From Branchiostoma floridae (taxonomy: Eukaryota > Chordata > Leptocardii > Amphioxiformes > Branchiostomatidae): a stretch of DNA of 62,000 bases. The stretch is from the NCBI RefSeq assembly GCF_000003815.2, contig NC_049997.1, positions 5,215,082 through 5,277,081 of the forward strand. Reading direction: 5' to 3'. The notes under the pieces were generated by a model. It had not been told where the DNA came from, searched no databases, and was given only the letters and a program-made list of their open reading frames with translations. Positions 1 to 13,700 of this stretch are shown in pieces (within the stretch, counting starts at the first letter, position 1; the number at the start of each line of letters is the position of its first letter). Position numbers and translations under genes: made by a program.

Positions 1-60
1 AATATAGCGGCGAGAAGCAGAACTCCAGTCAGAAGCTCTGAGGAAGGTGTCACCGAAACG
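1..60 (+). mobile_element. Fragment of Penelope-like terminal repeat with hammerhead-like core
   Basis: The segment contains CTGAGGA at 38-44, a short hairpin (GGT/ACC) and GAAAC at 55-59. The same order occurs at 6636-6665, 31798-31827 and 44627-44655. The flanks resemble the 44.6-kb copy (AGTCAGAA just upstream). It is cut by the window edge. The family call rests on the 31.3-31.9-kb copy, which adjoins Penelope-type coding sequence. Confidence 0.45.
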
Positions 61-318
61 TAAGCAAGTATGTTTAATTTTGGTTGTGTACAAGAATTCT
101 CCTATGTCCGATAGATAATTTGCTTTGGCCAGTTCTTTGACCTGATCTGGTCATATAACTGGCCAAAGCACAAGAAGGTATGTGACGGCGTTTCGGTAGA
201 TTGGTGGCTTTTATGGAGAATCAAGTTCTATTTCTTTTTTCTTTTTTTTTTTTTGCTTCGTGAAATATAAAGGTTTCTGGTAAATTCTTATCATGCTTAA
301 TTATTTTTGCGTACTCAC

Positions 319-575
319 GATGTTTAATGAGTTCGTGAATAAATCAGACCTATCAAACTTTCTACAGTGTCCATAACTTTCCAAAACAACACTTAAGTCT
401 AGACCATCAATATGTCCGTCTGGTACCGTTCGAGGAAGTCTATCGGGGCTATCCAAAATATCGCAGTCAATACGTCTGTCTTTTATTTCGATTCCAAACG
501 CTAGCGCTCTACACGTCATTCGTACATGCACCTTACGGTTCACTCTCACCGCACTTGCGTCAAACTTGCGTCACT
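319..575 (-). other. Open segment ending in a strong splice donor; unrecognised
   Basis: An open frame of about 85 codons ends at a good donor (GTGAGTAC read on the minus strand at 318-311). No family was recognised. No convincing acceptor or start codon precedes it, and a TGA lies just upstream. It may be a further exon of the fucolectin/FN3 gene, an exon of another gene, or chance. The rest of 60-775 shows only AT-rich sequence and a short TGACGCAAG-type repeat seen on both sides. Confidence 0.2.
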
Positions 576-775
576 GCATGCGTGACTGTTTTGTTGTTTT
601 CTCCGATTTTTTCAATAATTAAGATATTGCGTAATACGTAAACGTATGACTTAGAAGACGACAAAATACATAAAAAGTAAGAAAATTCGTTCTTTATCTC
701 TGACATACGGTGAGTATACTTAGAACGCCTCGGTGACGCAAGCGTGACGCAAGTGCAGTGATATACAACATTTAC

Positions 776-1054
776 CTGTGATAGCAGTTACGTTTGTTGC
801 TTTACTCCTCCCAAACCGACTGACCGCCGTCAAGCCGATGGTGTATTGAGTAGCAGGAACAAGTCCTTGCAGCAAGAAGTTCCTGATGTTACCAGGAAGG
901 GTGACAGAACTGAGAGATCGCCGTTTCCTGTGGTACTCTGTTCCGCTGTACGTCAGCTTGTAACCCGTTAGCTTAGCAGCTGGTGGTATCCAGGACAGAG
1001 CCACGCTGGTGTAAGTTATGTCGTCTATAAACAGCTGTCGTGGAGGATCCGTAT
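776..1054 (-). CDS. Exon: FN3 domain 3 with furin-like RKRRS motif
   Basis: The exon covers one FN3 domain: a proline-rich start (DPPRQL), the B-strand tryptophan in VALSWIPP, and the [14 protein letters not shown] strand with the conserved Tyr. The acceptor is at 1055-1056 and the donor GTAAATG at 775-769. Phase 1 on both sides. The sequence HRKRRSLSS in the middle matches the R-X-K/R-R furin consensus. Confidence 0.82.
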
Positions 1055-4000
1055 CTACAATTTGAACATAGGAAGTGATATAATGAATTAAATCTATTTG
1101 TATGAAAAAAAAATTATACATGTAATACTTGGGGTGTACTTAAATGATCTTGAGAGGCAGCGATTTTACATACCGCATGTAGATGTACAATCCAATATTT
1201 AGAATAATGTCAATAATAATATTTATGAGAATTAAGTTATGATTTACTTTGTGCATCTTTGTCTAGGCTTCTTGTACCTACCTGCCTTCAAATTATGCAA
1301 ATGTATTTTTTCTTTCTTGAATTGAGAGGCAGTAAATCATACACGAAGGAAAACTAGACAGGGTTAACATTATTTTTCATAAATCGTAAGGTTAAAAGAA
1401 CTTTATAACATAGACTATTACCTGTTACGATGAGTAATTCAACTTGTGGTCCCTCAAGGTACGGACTGATACAGGTTACCGCCACCACGTACTCTGTGGC
1501 AGGAGTTAGAGAAGTGAACGTAACCATAGTCGCTGATTCGGGCAGGTACTGAGTAAAAACTGTCAACATGGTTTCCTTGTCCGTCAGCCAAGCCCTGTAG
1601 CCAATCACCGCAGCTTCAGTAGGCTTCACCCATTGGACAACAGCCGACTTTTCGTTGATGTGATTGACACTGATGTTTGTGAGAGGTGGCATTTCTGCGT
1701 TTAAAATAACAAGTTTGACAGTACGAAAATAACGTTCATACATGTATATTACTGACTTAAAAAATGAATTGGTCTTTTTCCCGTAGCTATAGTGTAACAA
1801 AATCTAATACGGACTTTGAAGTACAATTAAAAATATATATACTTGTTTTATAACTTTTGTCATGTATATACAAATCACTAGTAAATTAGTTGCTGAATTA
1901 CTTCAACTAAACGGCAGGACTAACAGCTAGTTCTACGTAGTTTGGAACTTCGCCACATTAATTTATGGCTAATTTATAACGTGCGTTGTGTAAGAAGTCA
2001 CAAGCATTCACGAACAATTAATAAGGAGAGAAAAATTTACTTTTAGATAGTAAAAGTTATTATTTTGTATTACCAGTTACACATTCCACGCTAGTGTTAG
2101 CGCTATCATTCCACAGTCCAAATGCAAGAACAGTGAAAGAGTACTGCACTCCACTGATCAAACCGGATATGGTTGCATTGGTGACCTCACGATTCCGGAA
2201 AGACGTCATCAGGGATCGCTGGTAAAGTTCTAACAAAAACAATGTGTTGTTTTACTGTCTGTGATATAAAAATGTGACCAAAAGGAGAAGATAAAAACTC
2301 TATATTTTCTGAAGAAAAAAATATAAATCATATAAATAGAAGAGCAATGCTTATTAGAAAATAATATTTAAAAACTAACCAGCTTCAGGAATGTACAAAA
2401 TACTGTAACCATTGATGTCAGCGACTGGCTTGGTCCAGTTTAGAGAAATGGAATTTGTTGTAGACAAACATGAAGGATGCGACACGGGATCAAATCCTGC
2501 AAGAAGAGGAATTTCAATGATAGATCAAAGGTCTATGTAGTCATCTCAATTCAACAACAGTACATCATTCTCTTCACTGTTAAAAGATCAACATCTCTTT
2601 CACATTTACAAAACTGTAATATATTTGATATTATTCCTAATTATATCCATTGCACAGGTAGGTTCTCCTAATTGACTCAGCACCAACTTGTCTAAATAAA
2701 TTTCCCTTTCTGTTTCCATTTTGTATTTATATATTTATTTATGTATGTTGTTTACAACTCTTGTTTTATGCTTATGTTTTTAGTAGAAGGCTTCATATAA
2801 GCAAATTGTGCTTTATGCCTTATAAGGTAAATAAATGTTATCAGCATGGCTTTCATGAGATTTACATGAGAATATATAATGTTGTGGTGTAGAGGGATGT
2901 AGATAGAGAAACTACACACTGTGCATTTTTGTTACTCACAAAGCTTAATCTTTTGGAATCAAATCAAAAAGAACGCAGAATACATTATAATCATGAATAG
3001 ATAATAAGTCTGAAATAATCTCCATATCTTAATTTGTAAGTACGGTTTTTACAAAGGGCGTCATAAATCTCTGCTGATGTATCTCTGACACATAAGAAGC
3101 CCTTACCGTTACAGGTGAATGTATCCACAAGTAGATTGTAACCGGTTGCACAGGAGCAGTGGAAGCTACCCATGGTGTTGATGCAAAACTGCTGGCAGCC
3201 TCCATTTGCTGTGACACACTCGTCAATATCTGAAAGGACACAAGAAAAGAACTTTAAAGAAAGAATTAGAAGACATTTTAAAGCTAGTCTCGCACCATTG
3301 GACACCAGTAAGGATGAAATGGTGGCAGAAGCACGAGATAGCAAAACCGGGAGTTGCGCTGCAGTGCCAAGGGAAGCCGCTAGGGGGCCAAAAATCTAAT
3401 CATTTTCAGCTTTCATCACATCCCACCAACACACCAAGTATGAAACCAATCCATCCAGCCGTTCATGAGTTATCTTGTTGACAGACAGACAAACGCTACA
3501 GAAAATATAACCTTCATGACATTTCATGGAGGTAACAAATAGGTATTGCTTCGTAAATCCTTACCCATGCATGTTGGTGATGCGCCACTCCATGTCCCAA
3601 CATCCTGACAGGTAAGTGTAGAAAAGCCAGCCAGACTGTATCCTGAGTCACAGCTAAAGTCGGCCATGTCTCCTGGGTAGATGGAACCACTCATGACCAC
3701 AGCACCGTTTGTAGGGGACACCAGTGTTGGACACGCTACATAATGGAAAGGATCTAAACTCATTGAGACGACCACTTGCCTAAAGCTAAGGGTACAACCC
3801 GCCGTATGTGCAATTTGTCCGTGCGTTTTTTTAGAGGCCAAGTGCGCCACGTATTTCTGAAAACGTCCAGGCTGTACAGGGCAGGCGCTTCGCTCGTACT
3901 GGCACGTACGGGGGAGGGGCGGATGGGTCTAGGCGGAAGGGCGGGAGAGTGGGGGGGGGGGGTCAGGTCGTGGGCAAATTCACAGCCCGATGGCAGATAC

Positions 4001-4321
4001 AGTTCTACATGCTCGTAAAGTTCTACAGCGTGTCTGCGTGCTCCAAAATCCGTCGGATTCTCTAAGAGTTTGTACGGAGGCGGTACTTACGGCTTAAGAC
4101 TTCCAAAAGATTGCTCACGTTTGGGCACGTAGACAGCACGTATTTGCACGTATGGCGGGTTGTGCCCTTAGCTTAACGGCACAACGTTAAGCATATCGTA
4201 CAGAGTAGGGGTCCTTCTCGGTGTAAGTGGATCAAACCATTCCGGTTAAATTTTTGTTCTGTTTCTTTATTTGAACCTTTGTTTATTCATGAAAGCTCAA
4301 TGAATGGGGTAGGTAATTTCA

Positions 4322-4362
<41 letters not shown>

Positions 4363-4737
4363 AATACATACATGCACGCATGCAAACGCTACCGAAAACA
4401 TAGCAAAGGTAATAAAGCAGATGTAGCTAGCGAGGACCTACCCTGAAATACTTTGACTTCACATAAGATCAGTGTCCGGAATTGGCCTGGAAGGCAGATG
4501 CCGACATACCGTCCCATCATTCCATGACATAAGACTGAAAGAGACGGCTGGCCCAAGTCAATTTGAAGAACATCTCCACCACACTTGGGGTTCGTGCTGA
4601 CCTGGTCAGAATCCCCGATGTGGATATTGAAGTGGTTTATCCGTGTATCTCCATCTTGTTTGAAGATGATCACTCTGTAATGTGAAAGCAAACAAATGGC
4701 TCATGAGTTGTATCTATCTATCTATAAATCTATTGCC

Positions 4738-4768
<31 letters not shown>

Positions 4769-7700
4769 GATCTATCTATCTATCTCTATCCATGGCATCT
4801 ATCTATTACTCAAAGACGGAAACAACAAAAAGTTCATATAGGTCAAAGAAAGCCGCTAGGTGGGCAAATCTACGGCATTTATTTTTGCCACATGAGCTAA
4901 ATTTTGTGGCTCTAGCGTAAGCCGTTCTGGCGTTTTGCGACATGAAAGATGGCGCAGGCCTCAAAAGCCCCCACCCCCCCGTCTGAAAAGGGTTTTAAAA
5001 AATCAAATATCAAAATATCAAGTTGTTTGGAGTTTCGTCTCCCAGGAGGACGTCGGAAGGATGTAAGGGGTTCCTCCTACCCCTGACTCCTGTACACTCG
5101 TGTACCGAAAACATTTAACCTTCTAACAAATGCAATGATAACAAAACGATTGGTTACTCTAATGAATGAAACATCTACGTGGAAGCAGACGTACCTCCCA
5201 ATCCTATACGATTGCCCAAGATCCACCCTCCAGATTGGATCAGTTGTTTCCAAGGCAGTGTGTGAACAGGAACCTTCTTCAAAGAAGGGGTTCGTGTCCC
5301 CATCTACAGCAAGTCCGGCGGCACCACCCCTAGGGTCGCTATAGGTGCTTGATTGGAACGCTGCCTTCCCCAGGGCGACATTGTAACCTGAGTCGGACCC
5401 AAAATGACTATCATTAGCAGAACAAGTGTAGCGTTCAGGTGTGCCTAAGTAATCGAATCCTTATGGAAAACATACGATCATTACGGAAAACATACGATCC
5501 TTGCGGAAAACATGCTATCCTTGCAAAAAACGTACTATCCTTGCGGAAAACATACGATCTTTACGGAAAACATACGGTCCTTACAAAAACAGACCATGAA
5601 CTACTAAGGAACATATACTTCTTACGGAAAACATACCATCCTTGCGGTAAACATACTATAGTTGCGGAAAACATACGATCTTTACGGAAAACATACGGTC
5701 CTTACGAAACAGACGATCAACTACTAAGGAACATATAATTCTTACTGCAAAACATACGACCTTGCGGTAAACATATTATCCTTGCGGAAAACATACGCTC
5801 TTTACGGAAAACATACGATCCTTACAGAAAACATACGATCCTTGCGGTAAACATATATGTATACAATCCTTTCTGGAAAATAGACTCACTACGATCCATA
5901 CGAATACATGCAATCTTTACGGAAGACTTACCATCATTGCGGAAAACGTACTATCCGCTTTAAGGAACATACGGTCCTTACGGTAAACATTCTATCCTAT
6001 CGAAAACATACGATCCTTACTAATTTCACATGGTCCAAGAAATTAGTAGTGGATTTATTTTTCTTAGTAATGGATCGTATGTTTTCCGTAAGGGTCGTGT
6101 GTTTCTTTAGTTAGTAGTAAACCATCACAGTTGCTAAGGTCATCTTTCCACTAGACAGCGATCGCGCTGCGCTCTAACTACGATCGGAATAGAATATCTC
6201 CAACCTTCGCTTTCATACGGGGTAGATCATACAAAATGTAAAGTGTGACTGGGAAGACAACAAAAAACGCAAAGTATTAAAAAGATTCGTTCCAATTTTA
6301 TACGATTCGTTGAGCGATGCGTTGTGCAGTTGTGCCACACCAATGCCACTTTTTTTATCTTGTCATTGCAACGTAAGAGAAAATGACCCCAAGCCTAATT
6401 TTGTTCATGTATGGAGGTTAGATATTTAGATACATAAACAGCACTTAAAATAATCCAATCTCTACAATGCTAACTGTTCCTATGGTGTTGTCTTCGCGTA
6501 GGAACTATCCAAACATGATTTGCATATGAGTCAGATTTGCATACATTACAACTTAGTGACTTTGGCATGTTTAACTGGCTTTTTCCAGTTAGCTGTACTT
6601 GCATTGAGTCATTCTATCACTTCATTCTAGTGACACTGAAGAATAGTGATGGATGTCACTCGAAAGTGTCCTTGAGGTGGCCTTGTTTCGCAGACCTAAC
6701 TGGTAGTTCCATGCATACATTAGAGCATTAGCCATTAATTATTCAGTCGGGAGGTTTACGGAACAGCAGCTCTTTTGAAAGGCAGGAATTCCTTATTTGT
6801 TCCACAATGTTTGTCGCGATGTAACCATGACAACACTGACGTCAATATAGGACTGAACAAAATGCGAAATAACTAGACAAAGGAAAAAAATGAAACCTTG
6901 TAGACCTCTTTTTGTATTTGATATGTATTACGTTGTATATTTTATCTGTAGCGCACAAGTCAGGTACGGCATAAACATGTCGAAAGTATATCAATACATT
7001 CTTTAACAGCTTATCTGTATCATTGAAAGTGGTAGAAAGCATCTCTGTTTACAAGGATCATTTGCAGTTTTGGAGCATCTTAACCCTATTCAGACCGGGC
7101 TTTTTTGGTCATCCCTGGATGGGGGGGGGGGGGCAAAACTGCCTGTCAACAAACGGTTGCCTTGTCAACACGAAAAAAAATAGAAATTTGGTCAATCTTC
7201 GTGAAATTGTTGCCAACAATATTTTAAGAAAACTCACCAAATTTGGTGGCTCTAGCGTAAGCCGTTCTGGCGTTATACGACATCAAAGTTGGCGCAGGCC
7301 TCAACCCCCCCCCCCGTCTCAATAGGGTTAAACTACCAATTGTAAAATATATACTTACAAGGATCAAACGTTTTGAGGAAATGGATGGAATACACCATGA
7401 CATATGATTCAACAATGATTACTGATACTTCATCAAGTATACATAGTTCACACAGTTATCATTACCTGTTATAGGTTTTGAATAATACGTGCATCTTAGT
7501 TTTAATCTGTAGTGACATTTTATTAGTGACTTACGGAATGAATATCTCGAGCTCTAGAAGGGATGTATATGAGTGTTATTGCATGCTGGCCTTGAAAATT
7601 AGTTATATTGTCAACACATAAAAACTCAATACCCTGACAGTATAACTAAATGTACTAGCAGCTAAATATCCATGATCGATGAGAGGAGAGAAGCCAGTGG

Positions 7701-10700
7701 CCAGTCCCTGGCCTAGCCACTTAGGCAGTAGGCAGGCATAAATGAAAAAATACAATGGCAGCAAATTTTATTTTGGTGAAAGTAACATAAACTTGATGAA
7801 AGAATTCTAAGCGTCGATTATACACCATCATGTTGTCATTCACATGTCCTAGGATTTATATGAAGGAGTGGTTTTTGCTTCATCATAAATTATTAACGAG
7901 GCTATGGATGAACAGATTCATAAAAACGTTCAATCATTGAAAAGACTAACGTCTGTATATCTATGACAAAAACATTGTCAATTGCCCACAACGTTGAATA
8001 ATACAGCCAAAACATATTTCATGCTAAGCATTTCTGCAATCTTCGCAATCCCAGCACCCGTGACAAGAGACACTGTCAATACACAGACACAATACACACA
8101 ATTAACGTATGCTACGAAATACCCGGAAACCATGGTCGCTTCATATCCATAACCGCTTAAATAAAAATTGTTGTGCTTCTAGATCCGCAGAGGGTGATGT
8201 TAAGAAAATAATCATTATAATATATCAAATTCTAATTCATAACCCATAATTTACAACATGAATGTGCTGCATTTTTTCGTCCTTTTTTGCACTATTGATT
8301 GTAAGGTATTAAATGCAGCGACCAATCCTTAAAGGGCGTAGAATGACAATTTTTTTATACTAGGTAGTGTAACAATAGTGTTTTATTCCTAACGTCAGGA
8401 TCATGGCCTGACTAAATCTCGCTCATAGCAGCCCACCCGACATCCGGCCGGATTGTGTGGAGGGTGAGTTACCCTGGACACTAGATTTTAGTTTCTCCGA
8501 ACGGGGCTCCTTTTTGTTAGGGGGGGGGGGGGAGTTCGCGATTTTCAACGTTGGCCACCTAGGTTCTCTTATGCCAGGAAAGGGAGTTTGCCGAGGAGGG
8601 TAGTTCGCTTTGGAAGGGAGTTTCCCCCGGGCGAACTGACCCCCCCCCCCCCCGAACAAAAACCAGCCCCGTTCACAGACTGCTAAGGGAGGCTAAGTAT
8701 ATTTAGTGATACAAACTATGGGGATCCTAGGTCAAATCCGTAGGCAAGTAAGTTACTGCCTTAAGTGCAGTGCCACATTGCCCTTGTCTGTCTTAAAGTG
8801 AATAAACAAATTACAGGTAAGAAAAAAAGAACTTTAAAAAATTTAGATTTTCAAAAGAGCAGGAAGATGTACACATATGTTCTGCTCAACTCCATTGCAA
8901 ATACTGTTTTATTGTAGTGTGATTGGTGATTGTTGCTTAGTTTGAATAAGAATCGTCTGCAAAGAGGTTATCACAAGGAATTGAGCTTTGGGTAACGTGT
9001 GTAGAGGACATTGTACTTACAGTTATCAATATGCTCTTTACGCTAGCTGGAGCCACATCATTTTTCATTTGACGCATAAAGCAGTGATACGGTCCTTTCA
9101 CGTATACAGTGCTTCTGTATAAGTTTGTGGGAGTTCATTTCAGTACCATGACAGGTGACTTAATAAATCATTCATGTTAAACGTTATTGAGCAAGCACCT
9201 TATTTGCATAGTGTGTCACGTTCTATTGTCCCAAACCACTTTAATGGTATGTTACAAGGACAACGCTTTTGCTAGGACATAGCCGAATGCATAGTTGATA
9301 CCACATGAATATCACTCACTTAAAAAACAAAAAGCAGATAAAACTATTTACAATGCACTGTAACAGACCAGTTATTTCCCCTTCTCTCAACTCACCAATT
9401 ATTCATTTCTCTCAGTGAGTCTGTCTAAATCATGATGTTTTTTGACATCATATGACGGTATATAGAGTGCACATGGCATAACACCAGTGTCATTGCCTAT
9501 GCCCCCCTCCCCACGTTTACATGACTTTGTTTGCACGTTCTACACATGGCTATCTTCGACAAATAAGATGCCTCAAGCAGCCCTTCTTCACAAGGGTCGT
9601 TTTCTTTTCGTTTAAATGTTTCGTTTGTAAATATTTATTCTTTGGAACAAGGCAATCAGGGGCTAGATAACAAAATTCCAATATGGCGGATATGTATCAG
9701 TCCAGAGAAAAGGTGAATATTCTGGTTTTGTAGTGGCGATTGCAAACTAAAGTAACCTTGGATCAATTTCTCTCAATGTTGCTAAACAATTTTGTGGATG
9801 TTTTAGGGTACTATCTTTTTAAACAATCAGCTTATATCTTGAAGGTACCAGCAGTCTGTTTTTTTCTGACACCAGGAAAATTTCTCAAGACTTTCATTTC
9901 TATATTAATTACCTGTACCTGAAAAGAAATTAAATTTTGTAGGAATTTGTTTCTTTTCCTATTGATTTGGTAAGATTTTAAAAAAAAACATACCAAACAG
10001 TTAAGAGTAACTGTCGTAAGTCAACGGTAGGGAAAATATAGTAATAGGTTCTTTTTTGATTAAGTAACCATCAAATAAACAACACGCAGACAAAATTTTG
10101 ATGAAAAATTTTCCATATCTTTAAATCTAGTTATTATTTCTGTTACACCGTGAGACAATACCAACTTGTCCTTGAGGTGTCCTTGGTTCGGAGACCTAAC
10201 AGGTAGCTCCATGCATACATTAGAGCATCAGCCATTAATTATTCAGTAGGGAGGTTTACGGAACAGCAGCTCCTTTGAAAGGTAGAAATTCCTTATTTGT
10301 AACACAATGTTTGTTGCGATGCAACCATGACAACACTGACGTCAAGATACGACTGAACAAAATGCCAATAACTAGAAAGAATGAAAATGATAAAATTTCA
10401 TTTTCAAATGAATGTTTTCAAAGTGATATATACAATGCTGTTAGTCACGGAATGTACATATTTCTTTCTTCATTTGTAGTGAGTTAAGTATAATATGACG
10501 ATGACGAAAATAAGTCCTTAGCACCTTATCGTTTCATTGAAAATTGTAGTTGGAGGCACAGAGTCAAAGGATCTTTATTCCAGTTTTGAACATAGAGATT
10601 TTAGAAAATACACTACATAAGAGGTTTTTTTTCACACAACCAGTCTTTCTCAACTGATAGTGTAAAAGAAAACTCTTATGTCCTATGATCTACCAATCCA

Positions 10701-13700
10701 ATGAAATTATTTACGGAAATTTAAAAAAATACACTTCCAAAGATCAACTATTATAATCAAATGGAAACTAAATGATTCGACAATAGATGTATTAGAAATT
10801 ATTCTCTCAGCATGTAGTCATTTATGTGGCCTTGGTTTTACATTATTGAGTAGTAGTCTTTGCTCCATCATAAATCATTAACGAGACTGCGTATGAGCAG
10901 CTCCATGAAAACCATGCGACCGTTAACAACAATACTAACGTCTGGATATTGCTGATAAACACAAAATATAAAACGCATAGGAAACATGCTATTTGTTTAG
11001 ATTTAGCATTTCTACGCTCTTTGCAAGGTCAGCGCACATGACATACATCGTTGAGAGACACAATACAAAAGAAACATAAACAATAAAGTATGATATGGAA
11101 GAGCTTTAACAGTGGGTTAAAGCAGAAGACTGTGTCTACGCTTTTTGTTTTTGAGTTAGAAACGACCTAAATTGTCGATTCATACCCACAACCGTTTCAC
11201 TGAAGATTGTTGTGCTCCTCATAAAGTCATGTTAAAAAATAATCCTTACATAAAATACTACTTGATGTCCCCATATTTCCCTACACGTCTTTAGTACCAC
11301 TTGAAGGTGCTGTACTCCGTCAATATTTTCACGATTGATTTTAAAGGGGGAAACGGGGGAGGTCAGAAAAATCATTCAAAGGTTCAATAACTTCAATTTC
11401 TGTCCTCTGAAAAGTAAGAAAGAAAATCACCATATGTTAATATTAAAAGAAATGGAAAAGACGGAAGTCTTACCTGATGCTTGACTTATTTGATGAAGCA
11501 AATTGCAGACTATTATAAAAATGTCAATCCAGCGATTAAACATCTTCGACATTAAGACTCTGTGAGGTACTCCAAATTTGTCGATGAGTAGTCAACAGTG
11601 TTCATCACAAAAGAAGAATACGTTCTGATAATTGTGAGTGCAAAACTTGGGCGTTAACTTGGTACGCATGCGCACTACTTTCATTCCGTACGTCATCATC
11701 TTTTTTACATGGACCACCTTTCATAAATATTCGACAGCAAGATATGTATGAAAAGTTGCCAAAATGGTAAAATTTTGCACATTCATTGGACTAATATTTG
11801 AAAACAAATTTCAATCGTATTCAATGTGTGTGACATACAAATCAAATAAAATGGTACTTTTGCCATAATTCAGCGACACAATATAAAAATTCGATGATGT
11901 TGGTATAATGTTGCCAACCAAAAGGGTAAAAAATTCCGTTAACTTCGCCAGAAAAAAATATTTATATGATTGCTGTCGCTATTCATGAACAGTTCTAAAA
12001 TACAAAGTGAGGGCAGAAATGTCCTTGTTGTGCCTTCGAGTGTATAATCGTCTGTGCAACACATTCAGGCACGTCACACCACTAACTCATAAAAAGCATT
12101 CATGTAGAAATTACACATACATGTAGACACTTTGGCAATCATTTAATGAAAAAAAAAACACGACTCTTGGTAGCAAAAGTTAACACATACATTGCGGCAC
12201 ATTGGCGGACCGAGTCCGTGTGTTTTTTTTTCCTTGCCACAATTTTGACAAATTAGCCGAGAGGCTCGGTGGGCGTCACTCCAACACAAGGCAAAATCGT
12301 TTAACATGCCTTGCCAAGGTCATAACATGAGGTGCGTATTCTTGTACCGAACCCGGGGACTGTTTGTCCTGAGCTCATCGCTCAAACAGTAACATACGCC
12401 ACACGGAAGGTCTAACCGATTGAAGGCAAATCAAATGCTACCAAGTATTTGTGGTAGAAAGGCTACCAAATTGTACTTAAATCTTTAGTCAAATAAATGT
12501 AATAATACAATGCTTTTCAAGCTATCATCGAGTGAGCCATTCAAAGACAAGTTACAAAGGAAACGTATTATCGTTCTTACTTTCAAGTTTCTATAGTAAC
12601 ACGAAAAAATACATGTAACATAAAGTCCTTAAATTGACCTTCTTATAGACAAATGGCGCTAATTTCGTGCATACATTAGATTTACCATCAGAATTTGTCG
12701 AAAACTGACTCTTGCCCAAGAATATATTTTATGATAATGAGTCTCTCATGACATAGTGCTACCTCTTGCGCAAGAACGAGGTAACACAAACGCTTTTCAT
12801 AAAAACGCAATAGTTCAATAAATTTTTATGTCTTAGCCGTGGGAATCGTTTTAACCAATTAATGGACCGCAGAACAAAAAGGATCACATGAAGGATAAAC
12901 CATGTATGAATACTACCACAGGAGCCACAATGTCAGAATTACACTCTAGGTCAAAGAAAGTCTACATTAATTTTGCAAGCTAACAGGGGTCAAATACGCT
13001 ATTTCATGTCTTTAAAAAACTTAATATAAAGAACACAATAACAACTTAAAATAATGATCAGTTAAATGGCAAAAAAAGCACGTAAAAAGAAACTTTTAGA
13101 CTTTCAGAATGGCAGGACACTGTGCATATATTTTCTGCTCAACTGCATTGCAAATTTGGTTTTATTGTTGCTCGATTAGTGATTGCCGTTATTATTTTAT
13201 ATGAACATCGTCTGCAAAGAAATAATTACAAGGAATTGAGCTTTGGAAAACTTCTGTGAAAGACATCATACTCATAGTTATAAATATGCTCTTTAAGTTT
13301 CTATGACAGGAAACAAGAAGGAAACAAAACATGATAAAGATGAAATTGTCTTGTCATAGATGTATTTTGCAAGTGATATGTACAATGTTGTTAGGCACAG
13401 AATATACGAATATCTTTTATTTGTAGCGAGCTTCTAAAGTATGATATGAAGATGAAAAAGTTCAATAAATTCAAAGCACCTTATATGTTTCATTGAAAAT
13501 TGTAGTTCCAGTTTTGAACCTAAAGATTCTATAAAATACCCTTTAAAATATCAACTGTTAAAATCAAATAAAACATAAATGTTTCAAAGATTGAATGCTT
13601 TGGAAATTATTCTCTCAGCATGAAGTCATGTATGTGGCCTTGGTTTTACATTATTGAGTAGTAGTTTTGCTCCATCACAAATTATTAACGAGGCTGCGGA

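Noticed and set aside
3029-3344. Longer EGF-containing frames on the minus strand
   Set aside because: The parts outside 3107-3229 run into introns; splice sites define the shorter exon.
5439-6114. CRISPR-like regular repeats
   Set aside because: Units are contiguous and degenerate without unique spacers, and the DNA is eukaryotic; it is a simple tandem array.
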